64,000 bases of DNA from positions 41,552,118-41,616,117 of the forward strand of contig CM050653.1 of assembly GCA_027574665.1 (NCBI GenBank). Direction: 5' to 3'. How positions within the stretch are numbered: position 1 is the first letter of the stretch; each line of letters begins with the position of its first letter. The notes under the pieces were generated by a model that was not told the DNA's origin, ran no database searches, and saw only the letters and a program-made list of their open reading frames with translations. Positions 47,861-60,420 of the stretch are shown here, piece by piece. The position numbers and the translations under genes are program-made. Source of the stretch: Rhynochetos jubatus (lineage: Eukaryota > Chordata > Aves > Eurypygiformes > Rhynochetidae).

Positions 47861-50240
47861 CTGGGTTTCTCCTTTGTTTAGAATAAAGCAGAATATTCTA
47901 CGAGTAACGAAGCACACAAAGCCTGCCGTCTTATACATCGGAGACCCATCTTTCTTGTCTCTGCCCATGTCTTAACTCAAGGGTGACACTACAAATTACT
48001 GCATTAACTCCAGTCCCCCATCCCAAGCATTCCTTACTGCTTCCACCCTTCCATATCTGTTCCTCCCTCCCAAACTTATTGTTGGGTGAAACCAGCACAG
48101 GCTCTGGCTCCACCATAGACATGCAAGTGGCGATTATTACAGCGGTTCCTTCAGGCAGACAAATCTAAACACACCCACCATTTCTTTCTGTGGGAGCACT
48201 GAGTTTCCTCCCTACATAACTGCCCGTTTCCTAAAACCTTTACTTGATCGTGTTTGAAAGTCTCAGTCCTCTGGCACATTTGCTTGAAACTGGGCAATAA
48301 GTTGAAAGATTCTACGTGAATAAAAACTTGAAAGGTTGGAGGCTCTGAAATTATAAACCAAACTAAGATGTGGGGTTTTTTAAAGAAAGAAAAATTGAAC
48401 CATATGTAATTTTTTAATCAAACTTGTAATTTGGGGGTCCAGAGAAACCACGTATCACACCACTGCCATCTAATGGAAGAAAACATCAGCCTGCCATTGG
48501 TCCTAAGGAGGACTCAGTCAGACAAAAACTATTTACCAAGTAGAAGAGTCGATTCTATCACCCCTAACATGGCCTCCTCCTTTTCCCATATATAAATTTA
48601 GCTCGCCTCAAAACATTCTTGGTTGGAAAAATAAGAATCACTAAATGTTATTCAAATGTATGACTATTCTCAGGAGAGCTGGAAGACTGGTTCGGGGTTT
48701 TCTGTTTTGGAGAATTCAGTATTTTTAAAAAACGTTCTTTAACTCCATTCATAAGATTACTCAGAGTACCTACAATTAATTGTGGACACTGGTCTTTTCC
48801 AAGCCCTGGGCGGCAAAGTCTGTAGGACAAGGTTGTCTTTTAATTAATTTTTGCAGAGTACAATTGTTTTCTGTACCGTTGATTAGCACGTAGAGCTTTA
48901 CTGCTGTACGGCTACCATAACCTAAATAGCTAGAGTAATATTAATAATGGCCACCAGTTCCTTCTCCAGACCAGGTGTGGGTGGGTTTTCTTGTTCAGCA
49001 TTGAGGGAGCTACATTTTTACTACCAGAGGTTATAATTTTCCTCCTGTGCTGCATGTCTATTCCTACTCTGATGATCCTACGCCACCTCTAGACAGGCAG
49101 CAATCAAATACCAAGGAAGACACACTTAATAAAAAGGATGGCATGGTCTATTAGTGTTTTACTTTCACAGTATATTATCTACCAAGAAAGAGAACATTTA
49201 CTCAATTCACTTAAGAGAGTTCTAGCCTTCTAAACAAAAGTCAGGGACGTGCATTATTAGGGGAAAACGTGAACGGTGGCTTCCCTGATTGCTGGCATAC
49301 CACAGAAGTGAAGTGACGCTATAATTAACAGATCTGATTCAGAAAGGTTCCTGTCGAGTACCCGCGTTCAGTAAGTCTGCCAATTGGATTTATTACCAAA
49401 GTGCCACTGTATCAAGTAAGCATTTGTTTTGCATATGCTGTATTCTCTGAGTAGGTGTAACAGAGTTGACTCTAGGAAAACCAAGCAGTCGGGCACTCTC
49501 TTCCTCGGCCTAGAGCTTTCCAAAGGTCAACCGTCGCTCTGAAAGTCTCAACTTCTCAGCGGGCTACCACCACTTTTGGGAGAGATGACCTGCCTTCAAG
49601 CAACCGGAGTCCAGATTTACTGAAATACGAGATGCTGTATCATGATTCTATGGTATCACAGAAAAAAAGCAAAGTTGGAGCAAAGTGATTCTGAAAGACA
49701 GTTAAAAAAGGCAACGCATTACAAGTAAGCTTTCAACAAAGCAGATTATGAGCTGCTGTTGAAAGAGAAAAAAATTTCTCTTCTGCTCTCTTCTGTGATA
49801 TGAAATAGATATTTCCAAGTCTGCTGAGACCACTAAAAGCCTGCTAACATTACCCGGTCCCAAGATGCACTTCAAACACATGCCAAGCTATTGGCAAAGT
49901 TTTATACAGACCAATGAATCAAAACATTAATCACCGTGTATAAATGGAAATTCTACTGCTATTTCTCTGGAAGGAAACAAAATTAAACCAATTATTTGCC
50001 AGTGATATGGGCCTGCAAATTTTGGAAGCAGTAAACTAAGAATAATCACAGATTAGGTATGTCACAGAATACTTGAGCATCTTGGGTCTCCTTACAGAAA
50101 ATATTTGCTAGGCCATGAGTTCATTTATGAAAAGATAATGACCCAGGAAATATTTTCTTTAATTGCAAAGAAGCCATTTAAGAAAGTATCTGGGGAACTA
50201 ATTAGAAAGGAGTTTCTTCTGTAGAGGACCTGGCTTTAAA
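47861..50240. other. Unique noncoding DNA, no gene seen
   Basis: AT-rich sequence with no recognised repeat or RNA gene and only short domain-less frames. Confidence 0.55.
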
Positions 50241-53029
50241 CTCAATAAGCAATTTTCAGAGGACTTGCTTGAGACAGCACTGTTGAGATGCAGTCAAGAA
50301 TGTTTGCTGTGGTGCAGCAACACTGTGCAGACACAGAGGCAGGTACGTCTCCGAGTTCTCACCACCGCAGGCCAGCTGCCAGTGCTGGCACACTCCAGCT
50401 ACAGTGACCTGCTTGGCACGACCCATCAAACCCTTTCCTATTTCACTGCAGCAGATGTGGAAAGCATTTAAAAATACGCAAACGGGAGAATCTCTACCTC
50501 CAAGCTGAAGAGAGATTTTGCAAAACACTCATACATTTGCCAAGACACATAGAACGCCTGCTGGCCAACCCAACAGGTGCCAAGAAAATAGTTCACCCAA
50601 CAGCATCACACGCTCTCACTGAATGCCATGGCTTCTTTAGGTTACTTAAACATCTATAACCACATCATCTGTAAGTTCAAGGGGATAGCTAAATATGTAT
50701 TTTTGAATACACACATGCACTTTTTTCCCCCCATCTAGTTTCTGGTAACTTCTTTAAATGGTCAGATTTACAGAGCATCATAGTTCACAAACCTACAGCT
50801 CAAACAAGCTTTTATTTGATGAGGTAGGGTGTGAACTTACAACACTTCACGGGAGAGTGAACAACCTCATGGTTTCTTATTGGTAATGCTTTTCATTTAT
50901 TTTGATTTATGCCTGCCTTTAGGGTGTTTAGATGTCACCTTTAGGTATTCTTCCTAAAGACTTGGCTCCTAGTCTCATGTGGTTACATAGTAATACCACT
51001 TCTTAATTCAAACAGAAAAAGGAATAAATCTCAACCTTTACTTTAAAAAAGGCAAAAAACCCACCAAAAACCCACACATGCAGGAATGAAACTAAAGTTT
51101 CAGAAAACAGAACACAAACTACAAAAATCTCCAAACATTTACAAATTTTAAACAACTAAACTCACGGTGTTTAAATGTATCTCTTGCTATCAAAAAACTT
51201 AGCATAGCAAGTTTGCCTTTTTTGTTTTCTTCCTCCTGTTCTGAGATGGGGACTTAGTATTACTGCTGAAGACTTTGTCCTTCTAACTCAGGAGATGTGG
51301 GTTTACCAGTTGCCTTACTAACCAAAACTGGCACAACACATCATAGCTTGTGCTCTCTGTTCAAGAGACCCAAGACTAGAAGGACTCGATTAGCTGGGGC
51401 TGCTACAGGTCAGTAGTGAGATGGATCAGCAGAGCCATAGATAAAATTTGTTGAGCACCTGCCCATACTCCGCATCTATCCAGCCTTCACAAATGCCTGT
51501 CAGAAAACCTGCCGACTTAAAATACTCTCTAATAGCTCACAAGTTATTATGCCACTGATTGCATAAAACTTGGGAGTGGATCAAAAAAGACACACACAGA
51601 GAAATGTAAACAAACAAACAAACTTAATGCACAAAAAAGTATCACCACATCTATTGTCTATCCCAGCATCGAAAATAGGATTGATTTATTTTTTACACAA
51701 GTCTAGAGTTTCAGAATTAAATAAGTCTGTTTTACAAATTATTTACTTTCTGCAAGATCCATTTCCCCTTGAAGCATGCTGTGCATGCCCTCCTAGTGTG
51801 AACAGCTTACAGTCTGTGATCAGGCACAGACCTACTTGGCTGGATTTTTTTTTTTTTCTCTCTCAAAATGGCAATTCTGAGAATCATAAATAACACAGCA
51901 CAGTTACTGCAATTTGAGCTCATCCCCAATAAATAAAATTTATTAACTAAATAGCTTTCTATGCAGCTTAGCTGTTTCTTCACTAGCTTATTATTTTACA
52001 TAGACTTGCTTCATGTTGCTAGTCACAACCAAATTATGCCATCTCAAGTAGAATATAAATAGAAATTAATAAATATAATTTATTTATTATAAAATGCGTA
52101 GTTTCATATGATCACAAATAACCTTTAGTCTTCACAGAGTATGTTCAAAAAAATTTACTCTCTAAAGTTTAAGGTTTAGAATGTGTTTTGTCTACCATAC
52201 ACACCAAGGTGTATCTACTATATACTTATCAGCTTTGTTTATCAGAATACCAGAGCAGAAGCCTCCTGCTCATTAAGCTCCAATGCATTAGGGTACTTAG
52301 GGATGCTGGTGAACTTAAGCAGATGAGTAGCACCACTAACACAAGGCAGGACAGACTCCTTTTGGGAGATAGGAAGCAGCACTTTATCATGCCGTTCCAA
52401 TTATCTCCAACACTTATAGTAAGCCTCCAGTTATCCCATTTTTGTTACACAAATAAACTCAATTTATAAAATAGGTCATGGTAAATTTTAAGTCCTGGTC
52501 TAAAAACAGAAAGGCAACTGGAGAAATTAAATCGTATGTGATATATGGTAGGCTAACACTGATGACCTCATAGCATATTTTTTTTTTTTACCATAAACCC
52601 ACTGCAGTGCTAACGACTGCGTATCTGCATCCCCAGATTTCATATTTTAGAAATGAATACATCACTGCTAACATTTCTCTGCAAGAAAAATGTCATAATG
52701 AAATATTAAAATTATAAATAGAGTCTGTGTAGTTCCCCTCACCATGTTAGGCACATTTCTCTCCTAAGACAAACATTGCTATTCAACAAATCAAGTCACG
52801 CATGCTTCGAAAGAATATACGTAAAATAAAGAATACGCAGTTGAAGTGTTTGTCTCCTGCCCATTACTGTAATTCATAGGTTTTATTTATTAAAAAAAAA
52901 AATCCCACAGGTGCAATTTTGGACTTTTAGTCATTCTCCCATGCTCATCTTCTAAGATCCTAGGCAAAATGTTCAAAATCATATGAGCTTCTGATTAAAC
53001 CAGGAAGTAAATCTGCATGCATGCAATTA
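50241..53029. other. Unique noncoding DNA, no gene seen
   Basis: No known repeat apart from T runs near 51847-51858 and 52579-52590 and an AT-only stretch near 52060-52095. The frames at 50256-50528 and 51570-51893 have no domain. Confidence 0.55.
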
Positions 53030-53545
53030 AAGTGTCTGCAAGGGCAGATGCAGATGACAGTAATTCATACTCTAAGAAATGGGCTTGTGTATTTGGCAGA
53101 TTAACTGTTCTGTATTCCATTGCTATGAGGTATGGAAACTGTACTGTGAAACAACCATTACTCATTCCCTCGGCTCTAAGCACGTAGGTCTATCAAAGGC
53201 AAGCCAGTCTGGAGAGGGCGGGGGGCAAGGGCTGGAAAGGGAAGAGTCTATGCGTTTCAGATTAACGCTTCTCTACAATGGTTTCTTTTATGTCATTTCC
53301 CCTACTTTTAAAATTAGCAAATACAGTAACCCAGAAGGGAAATGCGCGAGGGGGAGAGGGAAAAAGCAAAAGCAGCCAAAACTCTCCGACTTGTTCATTA
53401 GGGGGTTTGTGTTTGAACATCTGAATGAATCATGTGTCTGCTTTTCATTACTCTCCATATGTGATTGTTCTCTGCTTTGTTCAGTGATTTCTGGCCATTT
53501 CGTCATGACTCTGCTTGTTTTGTTTTATATATTGTTCTGTTACAG
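53030..53545. other. Repeat-free DNA with several CpGs upstream of a possible exon
   Basis: Unlike its surroundings, this stretch keeps several CpGs (near 53168, 53252, 53268, 53345 and 53388) and has no repeats. The 165-codon frame at 53079-53576 is the longest in the window but is rich in hydrophobic and polar residues without a recognisable domain. It runs in a different frame from the more protein-like candidate exon that follows. Confidence 0.35.
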
Positions 53546-53686
53546 GGTGGTTGTTGCTTCTCCTCTGCCTCACTGAGCAGTTATGCCACCAACAAAGAGC
53601 AATCTGAAAATGAGAGGTTACGTCGAAAGGTTCCCCCAGTGAACTCCCTCGCAGCATATATGATTACTTTAGACCCGACTGCTTAA
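53546..53686 (+). CDS. Candidate terminal coding exon, unknown product
   Basis: Directly after an acceptor-like tract (TTGTTCTGTTACAG, AG at 53544-53545), one frame reads 46 codons in phase 0 to a TAA stop. It starts GGCCFSSASLSSYATNKEQ and continues ENERLRRKVPPVNSLAAYM to end ITLDPTA. The middle is charged and helix-prone and the tail is mixed, which looks more like a real protein C terminus than the other frames here. I do not recognise the family. No AATAAA was seen close downstream and no upstream partner exon was identified, so it could be an alternative last exon of a large gene or pure chance. Confidence 0.15.
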   Translation, partial: GGCCFSSASLSSYATNKEQSENERLRRKVPPVNSLAAYMITLDPTA

Positions 53687-54089
53687 TTCATACCAGGGAG
53701 AAATCCTCAGATAACACTATCCCTTAGCACGACAGGAATGTAGCGGGTATCTTTTTAAAATTCCACGGAATACTGGAGAATGACTTAAAGTCCATTGCAG
53801 AGTGTTTTCCTCGTTGTTCCAAGAGGAAACCTAACACTTCTTGCTAAGCAGCAACCTATTTTAACAGATCTGCGCACTGATACGTGCGGTATTTGAAATA
53901 ATGTCTTTGCTATATTAACTGTTTTCCACTTTCAGCTCAACTCTATGCCTTGGTCAACACACAGATGACAGCAAAATAGATTTTGAAATCTCTAGTCATG
54001 TGATAACTTCTTCTATCGTCTCCTTGAATTTAATCCACCCTACTGCATGGTATAAACATCTCAGGAGGACAGGTTCATTTAACAGGGTA
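53687..54089. other. Unique noncoding DNA
   Basis: Repeat-free sequence following the possible exon. No polyadenylation signal or further exon was recognised. Confidence 0.5.
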
Positions 54090-55590
54090 TCTCATACTTT
54101 GGAGAAGGTGAGTGAGATCCAGAAGACTGGAAAGGAGCAAACAGAGTCCCTGGGTTTTATGGTTTTTTTGTTTGTTTCTTTGTTTTGTTTTTCTGGGGTT
54201 GGTTTGTTTGTTTAAAAAAAAAGAATGGATGCAAGCCCCAGTGATTTAGAGACATTTTGACATATTTTCAGCTTCAGCACAGTCAGTCATACAAATACAT
54301 TCAGAGAATCTCACAGGTCACAAGTAATCAGCACCATGTAGCATGGATTTATCAGGAATAAAGAGTGTCGCATCATACTTCCATCTAGAAGTAGGTAACT
54401 TACCTCATGGATTGGCAAGTACTATGCATTTTAGCTAAACCTTGGTTGTCTCTCCTAACTTGAGCAGATGGGAGAAATACCATCTAGCTAAAACTGCTGC
54501 AGTGTAGGCGCCAAACTGCAGAAATTGAAACTAATAAAGGAGTTCTCAACGGCTCAACTGTTGCACTACCTGATCTACTGAGAAGGTTTCCTCAAAAGTC
54601 TACCCCAGGTCTGTTATTATTCAGTCTTTTCCAAATTATCTTGTCCAGTGGATTAGAGAAATCATTCATTAACTGTGAAGAGGATACTAAATAGGTAAGT
54701 GCTGCAAGCACTCTGGAGACTTAAGATTTGAGAATAATCTTAGCAAATTAAGAAGTAGCCGCAAAAAAAAAAAAACAAACCCAGAATAAAATTCAATACA
54801 GACAAATGAAAAGCACTAGCCTTAGGAGGGAATAATCAACATCACAGAGCAGAGCACACAATAAGGAATGCCTAGCTGGCAGCAGCGCTGGAGAAAAGAA
54901 CAACAGAACCGGGGGCTGCAGAGAATCTCTTCACATAAATCAGCGCTGTTGTTCTCATGCAACACCCTGTGCTGCAGAAATGTATCTGTATTTAAAATAT
55001 ACAGTTATTTACATGGCTATATCAACAAAGAGGAGAGTTATGTGATCACAGAGAAGACAAATGAAATAACCTCTCTGCACTGTTGAAAATGGTGAGATTT
55101 AGGCAGTCTGATATCCTGTATCCATCTCTAAGGATGTCAAGTAAGAAGTGAGCTAATTAGAGAGACCAGCAAAGTTCAGTACAATCAGAAACTTAACACA
55201 AATTGCCTTTAAGGAAAGAGTGAAAAGACTGGAGTTTATTCTAAGTAAAAGATGCAACAGATGCGTAGCAGTCTTCATAAATAGATGTTTGCAGCAAAGA
55301 CAAAAGGAATAAACTGTTCTGCATGTCCACTGGGTATAAGAAAAGAAGCAATAGGCTTAAATTGCATCAAGGGAGATTTGGGTTAGACATTAGGAAACGC
55401 TTCATTATAGTGAGGAGAGGGAGCGCTATCAGAGATTGCCTGAGGAGCTCCAGGAATCTCCACCACTGGAGGCCTTTGAGCACAGTTAGAGGAACAGCCC
55501 TCAGCAGTGGGTGAGAGCTGATCCTGCCCCGAGGCAGAGAAATGGACCAGCTGACCTCTTCAGGTCCCTTCCACTTCTAATTCCTGGGAA
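54090..55590 (+). mobile_element. Old degraded CR1 LINE, about 1.5 kb
   Basis: One long plus-strand CR1 recognised by a colinear series of worn blocks. CCAGAAGACTGGAAAGGAGC at 54119 is followed by GTAGCATGGATTTATCAGGA near 54337 and TCTGTTATTATTCAG near 54610 (the region after the RT motif B). AAATGAAAAGCACTAG near 54805, AGGAGGGAATAATCAAC and TGGCAGCAGCGCTGGAGAA come next. The C-terminal block [19 protein letters not shown] (about 55347-55403) is the same one that is intact at 18986-19300. It ends with CTGATCCTGCCCCGAGGCAG and CTCTTCAGGTCCCTTCCACT near 55575. Many frameshifts and stops, plus T/G-rich and A-rich insertions at 54160-54213 and 54764-54776, mark an old subfamily. Confidence 0.85.
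54160..54213. repeat. T/G-rich low-complexity run inside the old CR1
   Basis: A series of T runs separated by single G or C (GTTT-type units), read directly. It interrupts the CR1 sequence and has probably expanded since insertion. Confidence 0.7.
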
Positions 55591-56429
55591 ACTCTTCAGT
55601 AAGAAGAAGGAAATTGTACCCAGCATATAAAGCTGCACAACTTCTATTCTTTTTATGCCACAAAGCATACTGTTTATAATCCAACTACACTTTCAATCTT
55701 TTAAAGGCAACACTTAAAGTGAACCACCTCTGAAAATACAAATAAATAATTCTGCCCTACAGTGTAATACAAAAGTGTGAAAACAAACTTTTACAAAATC
55801 CCAGCTCACTGCTATATGGCCCCTAATACATTAATCTCCAAGCTACTTACAATATCAGGAACATCAAACCCAGATGTTTTTCTTTCTCAAAGTGTTACCA
55901 CTTGTATTCTTTACAATCATTCCCCTTCACATTTTGTGTTTTGCAAACAGGTCCATTCCTTTCCTTGTTTACCACTGGCAATGGGAATGGAAAGAAGTTC
56001 TGATGCCATGGCACCACATTTGTGGAGCAGTTACCAGTCAAACACATATTCAAAAACAAAACAAAAAGTGAAGGACAACCACTGAGCACGCTTCCACCTG
56101 AGTCTTTTTACCAACATTTAAGTACCCAGCTGAAGCATTTATACTGACAGCACAGTGGTCTCAGACAACCAAGATCAGCAGAGACAAATACATTTCTCTC
56201 TCCCATGGACTTCATCTCATTATTCAGCATAACAGCCCAGTTAAAATCCAACTCCATCTGCTTGATTTGTGCTACCTTTTCAGATGGACACATTTCAGAC
56301 AAAAGTATGGAGTTGACACATGAGAGAACAGAGAATGCCTCAGTCTTGTACAGCAGTGGGAAGGGGGACAAGGACCTACATGTTCCCAAAGGTCTTAGTT
56401 GGAGTGTAAGACACTGATGAATAGCACCA
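55591..56429. other. Unique noncoding DNA, no gene seen
   Basis: No recognised repeat or gene. Frames on both strands at 55777-56089 overlap and lack domains. Confidence 0.55.
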
Positions 56430-56830
56430 GGGTAACCTCAACCTACCTGATCACAGACTTCCTATTTCTCATCCCTCACATCAACAGCTCAGGCCCGTAC
56501 AGCTCTCCTAGGCTTAAGCCCCAACTCCTTCCTGCCCCAGAGCCCCATCCCCAAGTGCTCTTACCCCAAATCCTCTCCTATCCCACTGCAGCACTCTTTC
56601 TCCTTGTTGAACCAGCTCAGAGACCACTGGGTCCACTCAGCCCCCATCAAGCTGCAAGTCCCCCTCTGCATCTTGCGTCCCAACGAAATCTCCTGGACAC
56701 TCAGCAGCCTGCAAGCAGGCACATCCATCTCCTCCCAGCTTTAAAACCCACCTCTGTGGCCCCCCCCAGCCACCCTGCCATGGCTTTCCACACTTGGCCA
56801 AGCTCATCTTCCCACAAGGGTATTCCTTCA
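56430..56830. other. C-rich, G-poor block open for 144 codons, not recognised
   Basis: The plus strand is strongly C-rich and G-poor, and one frame (56399-56833) stays open for 144 codons rich in proline, serine, leucine and histidine. Such a composition lowers stop frequency by itself. There is no domain, no clear acceptor or donor pair, and no resemblance to the LTR at 9.4 kb beyond composition. It could be a worn LTR-type insert or a chance frame. Confidence 0.3.
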
Positions 56831-57539
56831 TAATACAACCAAAACAAAACAAAAAACAAACCGTGTCTTGTTCCCAGTACAACATTCAGAGAAATACAGA
56901 CAGAACATTGTTATCAGAAGCCTGCCAGAACAGTGCTCCAAGGAAAGAAAACGCATCTCCAGCGAACGCATGGCAGTACCACTTCCCATGATGGCCTGTG
57001 ACTGATTGCTTTGGTGGAGTTTTCTAAGACCAGAACTGCAGTTTGCCAGCCCACTTTTCTCGAGTGGCTAATGAATGCTGTTGTGGCAGGCAATAGTAAA
57101 GGCAGATGCTTCTACAAACTGCAAGAACACAATTGGTACAGCTAGCAGGGTTTCGCTCCACCTCAATTTCCCCCAATGTCTTTCTCTGCCGCTTCTCTTC
57201 ACAACTTATCTGGCCCCTCGTGACATATTCCTGTACTGCAATGCTTTTCCTTTTAACTGACTTATGTAGTAATGATGTCCGGAACGAGCTTCTTATCAGA
57301 AGAACTCAGTTTAGTAGATCTTACTATTCCAAAAGGATTCTGTGTATCGCTAGTGTAAACTCACAGAGTAATTTTAAAGCAGAGCTTCTTCCCCTAGACT
57401 TGATGGCTCTTTAGACTGATAAATGAATAACAGTTCTAGTCCTGAGAGACTACTAGACACGTTAGTTAATATTTATCTAGGCAAATACAGCCATAGACAC
57501 AAACAAAACATGCCATACTTCGCCAGAAAATGTTTTCAT
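56831..57539. other. Unique noncoding DNA, no gene seen
   Basis: No recognised repeat or gene. Confidence 0.55.
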
Positions 57540-58100
57540 ACATCAGCAGAAAAATTAAGAACATAAAACTGGAATCATTTTTATATCTTCATATTGCAAG
57601 TTGTGAATCTATTTGTGTCATAAAGAATATTTTCTTCTTCCAATAGTGTAGGCCAAGACTTCACAAAAATAAAAGAATTAAACCAGGTTTTGCTTGCGAA
57701 ACTTTTCCCAAAGGTTTCTCATTTTTATATGGGAAATCAATTTGCATCACTGATGGTATCATTCAAATCAGACAACACTATGTGGTTAGAAGGTAATTTA
57801 CTTTTCTGCCGGAGCAATTTGACACTTGTTCTGATTTGTGATTTTCATTTTGTTTGTTAATGAAAAAAATTAATGAGCAATGTTACTGGAAACACAACTC
57901 AAAAGCTTTGGCATTTTTAAATATGTTTGTAATACACCGTAGATTATGTTGATTGCACAATTTGAGCCAAAGCCCTGGCAGTCAAGCCACAAGTCAATCA
58001 TTGAAACAGACGGACAACGCACTCACAGGGTGGACGTTTTGCACATACCTTTGCACTGATTTGTGTTTTTGTCAAGAATTGCCTTTGTGGATACGATTTT
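57540..58100. promoter_or_regulatory. Candidate conserved noncoding (enhancer-like) block
   Basis: Repeat-free AT-rich sequence with clustered factor-type sites: an octamer-like ATTTGCAT (57740-57747), a Runx-like TGTGGTTAG (57781-57789), TTAATGAAAAAAATTAATGA (57858-57877) and a CAATCATTGAAAC segment near 57995. Homeodomain cores recur. The overall look matches conserved vertebrate enhancers. No comparison could be run. Confidence 0.27.
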
Positions 58101-59380
58101 CCCGTACCTATGGAGAAAACAAAAAACAGAAATACATATTATTATATTTTAATAACACACAGTTAGTTTTGCACACGTACAACACACACTAGGAAGTGGT
58201 CTCGTGCTCTTGAAGCATGTTTGCCTGATACTCCTGGAGAGGTTCCTTTGTCACAGCAGTTCAAACAACACCTTCAGAGCTCACCTGAAAAGCACTGTTC
58301 ATTTCCTACATCCTGTCCATCTCTGGTCACTGCGCTGCACTGCCAGCAGAAATGACAATTACAGCTGGGATTTTAAGACATCAGCACTGGTAAAAATGCT
58401 GCTTTGGTTAAATTACTTAGGTTTCCTTAATTTTTTTTTATTTTTAATTTTATTTTTAACTGCCAAACAAGGTTTGTTTTAATACAGATGGACCAGACTC
58501 CTCCAGGATTAACCAAAATGCAGGTATTTGCATGCATGCACACACAACAACTCACGTGGGCATCCATGCCTGTGTATATACACTCTAAACTTCTGTTCTA
58601 GGGAAACAGGAACTTTAAGGTTTAGGTGCATCTCCAAGCTCTTTCCAAGATGAATGTTAATATTTGTTTGAATTTATGCTGCCTCCCATAGATAGCACGG
58701 CACTGGACTGCAATCTGATAGACTTACTATAATGAAGAGGTAATTTGGGCTGCTACAACTTGCTGTATTAACCAACCAGACCATAAAATAAATATCAGTC
58801 TTTACCTCACAGAGTTTAAAACTAAAAATGAAGACTTAATAGTAAGTATCACAAACCCCTGGTAAAAGATCATAGAAGATGGCCACTTATGGCTGAATAT
58901 AGGACTTCAAAATAATAAGGAAAATTATTTTATTTCTCAAGTCACTGATATGTCTGGGTCTCTGCTTCACTGACGAGAACTTCTCTAAAATGTCTAAGAC
59001 TTTTCCATGGAACATATGTCCTTCAGTGATGGTGAAAGGTATTACTATCAAAGATTATAATAAAATTGTGTTTTCTAATGGCAAAGCAACACCCATAGAG
59101 AATAACTAACAGTTCATCTATTATAAACCACTGAAATTTACGGCAATCCAATTTTGATTTGGTCAATCTTTATTAGCAACAACATAAATATGGTGTTAGT
59201 GACTTCTAGTTGAAATCCAGAAACCAGGATATGAAAGACCTTGCTGCAATTCCCTTCTCTGCCTCAGGAGAAAACCCATGTCTCCCACTATACAGAAAAG
59301 GACTCGAAGTACAGCCAGAGCACTGTACTACATACTCACTCTTCTCAGTCCTGCCAGTCTGTAAACACACCCAGTAAGCC
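58101..59380. other. Unique noncoding DNA, no gene seen
   Basis: No recognised repeats beyond T/A-rich sequence at 58427-58462. No plausible exon. Confidence 0.55.
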
Positions 59381-59402
59381 GGGAGGGGTGGGGTGGGGTG
59401 GG
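59381..59402 (+). other. G-quadruplex motif
   Basis: Five G runs of at least three, separated by single A or T bases: GGG-A-GGGG-T-GGGG-T-GGGG-T-GGG. This meets the standard four-run rule with minimal one-base loops, which favour a very stable parallel quadruplex. It is not a telomere repeat and is not next to a recognised promoter. Confidence 0.85.
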
Positions 59403-60420
59403 AAGCCAAAGAAGAAATGGCACCGTCACTCACAGGGAAAAGGGACCTTTGGGTTTCAGTCTGGGATGCAGCAAACACTTAAATACCTCACAAAGGGGGA
59501 GCAGCACTAATGGAAAAGACTGCCTAACATACTCTTTGTTACTAGAAAAAGGAGATTTGAGGCAATTTTGTGCCTGACAAAGTTCTCAGCTTAAGTTTCC
59601 ACAGTGTGAATGACATGTAACCACTCGGCTTTAGACAAAGGCCACTGTCCATCTCTCTTTCCTCTGTTTCTGTGACTGATGCAAAGTGAGACTTTCCATT
59701 TTCACAGTTTTTCCTTTCCCTAAGAACCCTCAAAAGCATTTGTTTCCATTTGACTTTCATTTTGGGAAGGAAAAACATGTTCTGCTTTGTTTTATTTCAA
59801 ACTGAAACCAGTCAGAAGGAGGACAAACTGACCTTAAGTAACTAACAGTTTGTGCAATCTGAGCCCCAGTTCAGGCATCTTTTAGGAACAACAAAAAAAA
59901 AGATCTCACAAGCCGCCCTCCCCTCCACACCCCCCTTTTTTTGATGGCTCTGTAGACAGGCAGGATTTTGTGCTCTGAAGGCTGGTGCAATCCATCGTCC
60001 ACTCCACCATGACGGGCACATGGGCTGGTAGTTGTGGGTCTGTTCAGCCATAGCTAGCTCCACTTCAAACACACACATAGCAGATTTAATGTTAACCGTG
60101 AGCTCACATGCTTTTCTAACCTCAGGTGTTCCCAGAATTGGGGCCTTTATGCTCACTTATGTTCCACTTAATTTTATAATTCTTCATAGTAATACCTGAA
60201 GTTGACTTTGGCCTCTGAGACACTACACATCCTATGAAGGCCAAGCCAAATTATTTGCCAGTGTGATTTATGGTTGTTCAGTGGGCCAACTTACCCAGCA
60301 GGAAATTTGGCCCGGGAGGGGAATCTTCATTTGATTTATTTAGATATAAAATCAAATGCATGAAAAACATGCAAAACCATGCCTATCTTGTACAGTAAAG
60401 AGCCTCTGACAGATATATGG
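59403..60420. other. Unique noncoding DNA, no gene seen
   Basis: No recognised repeat or gene. The 104-codon minus frame at 59842-60156 has no domain. Confidence 0.55.

Noticed and set aside
53079-53576. Longest open reading frame in the window, 165 codons, plus strand
   Set aside because: No recognisable domain, mixed low-complexity content, and it crosses the acceptor-like site at 53545 in a frame different from the more protein-like one.
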